A DNA stretch of 64,000 bases from Rhodopirellula europaea 6C (GTDB taxonomy: Bacteria; Planctomycetota; Planctomycetia; Pirellulales; Pirellulaceae): NCBI RefSeq assembly GCF_000338295.1, contig NZ_ANMO01000236.1, positions 1-64,000 of the forward strand, in the 5' to 3' direction. Every line of letters starts with the position of its first letter. The stretch's first letter is position 1. Under the pieces are notes generated by a model. The model had not been told where the DNA came from and did no database searches. It saw only the letters and a program-made list of their open reading frames with translations. Made by a program: the position numbers and the translations under genes. Of the stretch, positions 63,584-64,000 are shown in pieces.

Positions 63584-64000
63584 ATGGGACAAACGCAAAG
63601 TTCGACAACAAAAACCCGAGTGACACGACAACCGATCTCGGTTCGTGGATGCCGTGTTCACAACTTGCGTGACGTCGACGTCGACATCCCTCGCGGGGAA
63701 TTGGTGGTCATTTGCGGGCTGTCCGGCAGCGGAAAAACATCGCTGGCGTTGGACACGCTGTATGCCGAGGGTCAGCGAAGCTACATCGAGAGTTTTTCGG
63801 CGTACACGCGGCAGTATCTCAACCAGCTCGATAAACCGGATTGTGACAGTATTTCCGGAATTCCGCCCGCGATCGCGGTGACTCGGGCGTCGGCGGTGAA
63901 GACGAACCGCAGCACCGTGGCCACTTCGACCGAGATCGCTGAGCACCTGCGACTGCTGTTCGCCCGTGCATCGGAATTGGTGTGCTACCAGTGTGGGCAG
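63584..64000 (+). CDS. uvrA: UvrA-type excinuclease ATPase, 3' end cut
   Basis: The frame is open from ATG 63584 to the window edge (139 codons). It matches the UvrA N-terminus: the Walker A is [20 protein letters not shown] (about 45-64), followed by [21 protein letters not shown] and [17 protein letters not shown], which match the SLSAYARQFL and STVGTVTEIYDYLRLLF blocks. The insertion starting CYQCGQ should open the zinc domain. It scans for DNA lesions with UvrB. Several usually conserved positions differ (GKTS for GKSS; no ISIDQK), suggesting a divergent or second UvrA paralogue. Confidence 0.85.
   Translation, partial: MGQTQSSTTKTRVTRQPISVRGCRVHNLRDVDVDIPRGELVVICGLSGSGKTSLALDTLYAEGQRSYIESFSAYTRQYLNQLDKPDCDSISGIPPAIAVTRASAVKTNRSTVATSTEIAEHLRLLFARASELVCYQCGQ

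Noticed and set aside
1-64000. Insertion sequences, prophage genes and CRISPR arrays
   Set aside because: I saw no transposase, integrase or phage structural gene and no regularly spaced direct repeats.

Overview
The window reads as a stretch of planctomycete chromosome, most likely Rhodopirellula or a close relative. The evidence is family content: a DUF1559 prepilin-like protein, two DUF1080 proteins, a DUF1570 zinc-peptidase-like protein, a bacterial MfnB (methanopterin-type cofactor synthesis), a Cys-rich secreted protein, long acidic or Lys/Ala-rich linkers, and weak ribosome binding sites. I see about 54 protein genes, one tRNA-Gly(GCC), several stem-loop terminators and one dispersed intergenic repeat. 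I see no IS element, prophage, CRISPR array or rRNA. Both edge genes are cut: a DUF202 membrane protein on the left and a UvrA-type ATPase on the right.

Layout. 0-4.4 kb: a zinc-ribbon/TerB-like protein, then the flagellar set flgL-fliW-csrA. 4.4-9.1 kb (minus strand): a YjdF-like membrane protein, then a large FAD/Fe-S oxidoreductase whose stop overlaps moaD, which overlaps moaE. 9.1-13.1 kb: a thioredoxin-fold protein split by a frameshift, an inositol-monophosphatase-like enzyme, and a carbamoylputrescine-amidase-type nitrilase divergent from bioD with interlocked start codons. 13.3-24.3 kb: an LRR membrane protein, RNase D, MfnB, trigger factor, tRNA-Gly, a FabH-like ketosynthase, YqgE-phosphatase, glutamine-dependent NAD synthetase and a rhodanese. 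24.4-30.1 kb: envelope or secreted proteins (Cys-rich, DUF1570, DUF1559, Dabb) and a LysR regulator. 30.1-36.4 kb: gltB-gltD. 36.6-41.4 kb: a small membrane protein, a B12-binding radical SAM enzyme, an HtrA-like protease fused to PDZ and PA14, and a DUF1080 protein. 41.7-47.8 kb (minus strand): a TIM-barrel isomerase, a large single-pass protein of unknown function, an NhaC-type antiporter and fliG. 48.1-54.8 kb: a small protein plus orphan parA, a DUF6702-like/M1 peptidase pair, a Flp pilin plus HAMP-like membrane protein, and family-4 uracil-DNA glycosylase. 54.9-64 kb: der, a double-TM2 protein, an acetyl-xylan-esterase-like hydrolase, a YcaQ-like winged-helix protein, planctomycete hypotheticals, a second DUF1080 protein and the start of uvrA.

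Most genes are housekeeping or typical planctomycete genes, and I did not find a clear large unknown system. The best leads are small. A stem-loop with GGA motifs in its loop and a T-run lies ahead of fliW, next to csrA. The thioredoxin-like gene is frameshifted. bioD and the amidase share a CATG start. An orphan terminator-like element lies ahead of the Flp pilin gene. A terminator-like hairpin abuts the annotated start of the DUF1570 gene. An orphan ParA sits with a 91-aa partner, and a 763-aa single-pass protein is unrecognised.
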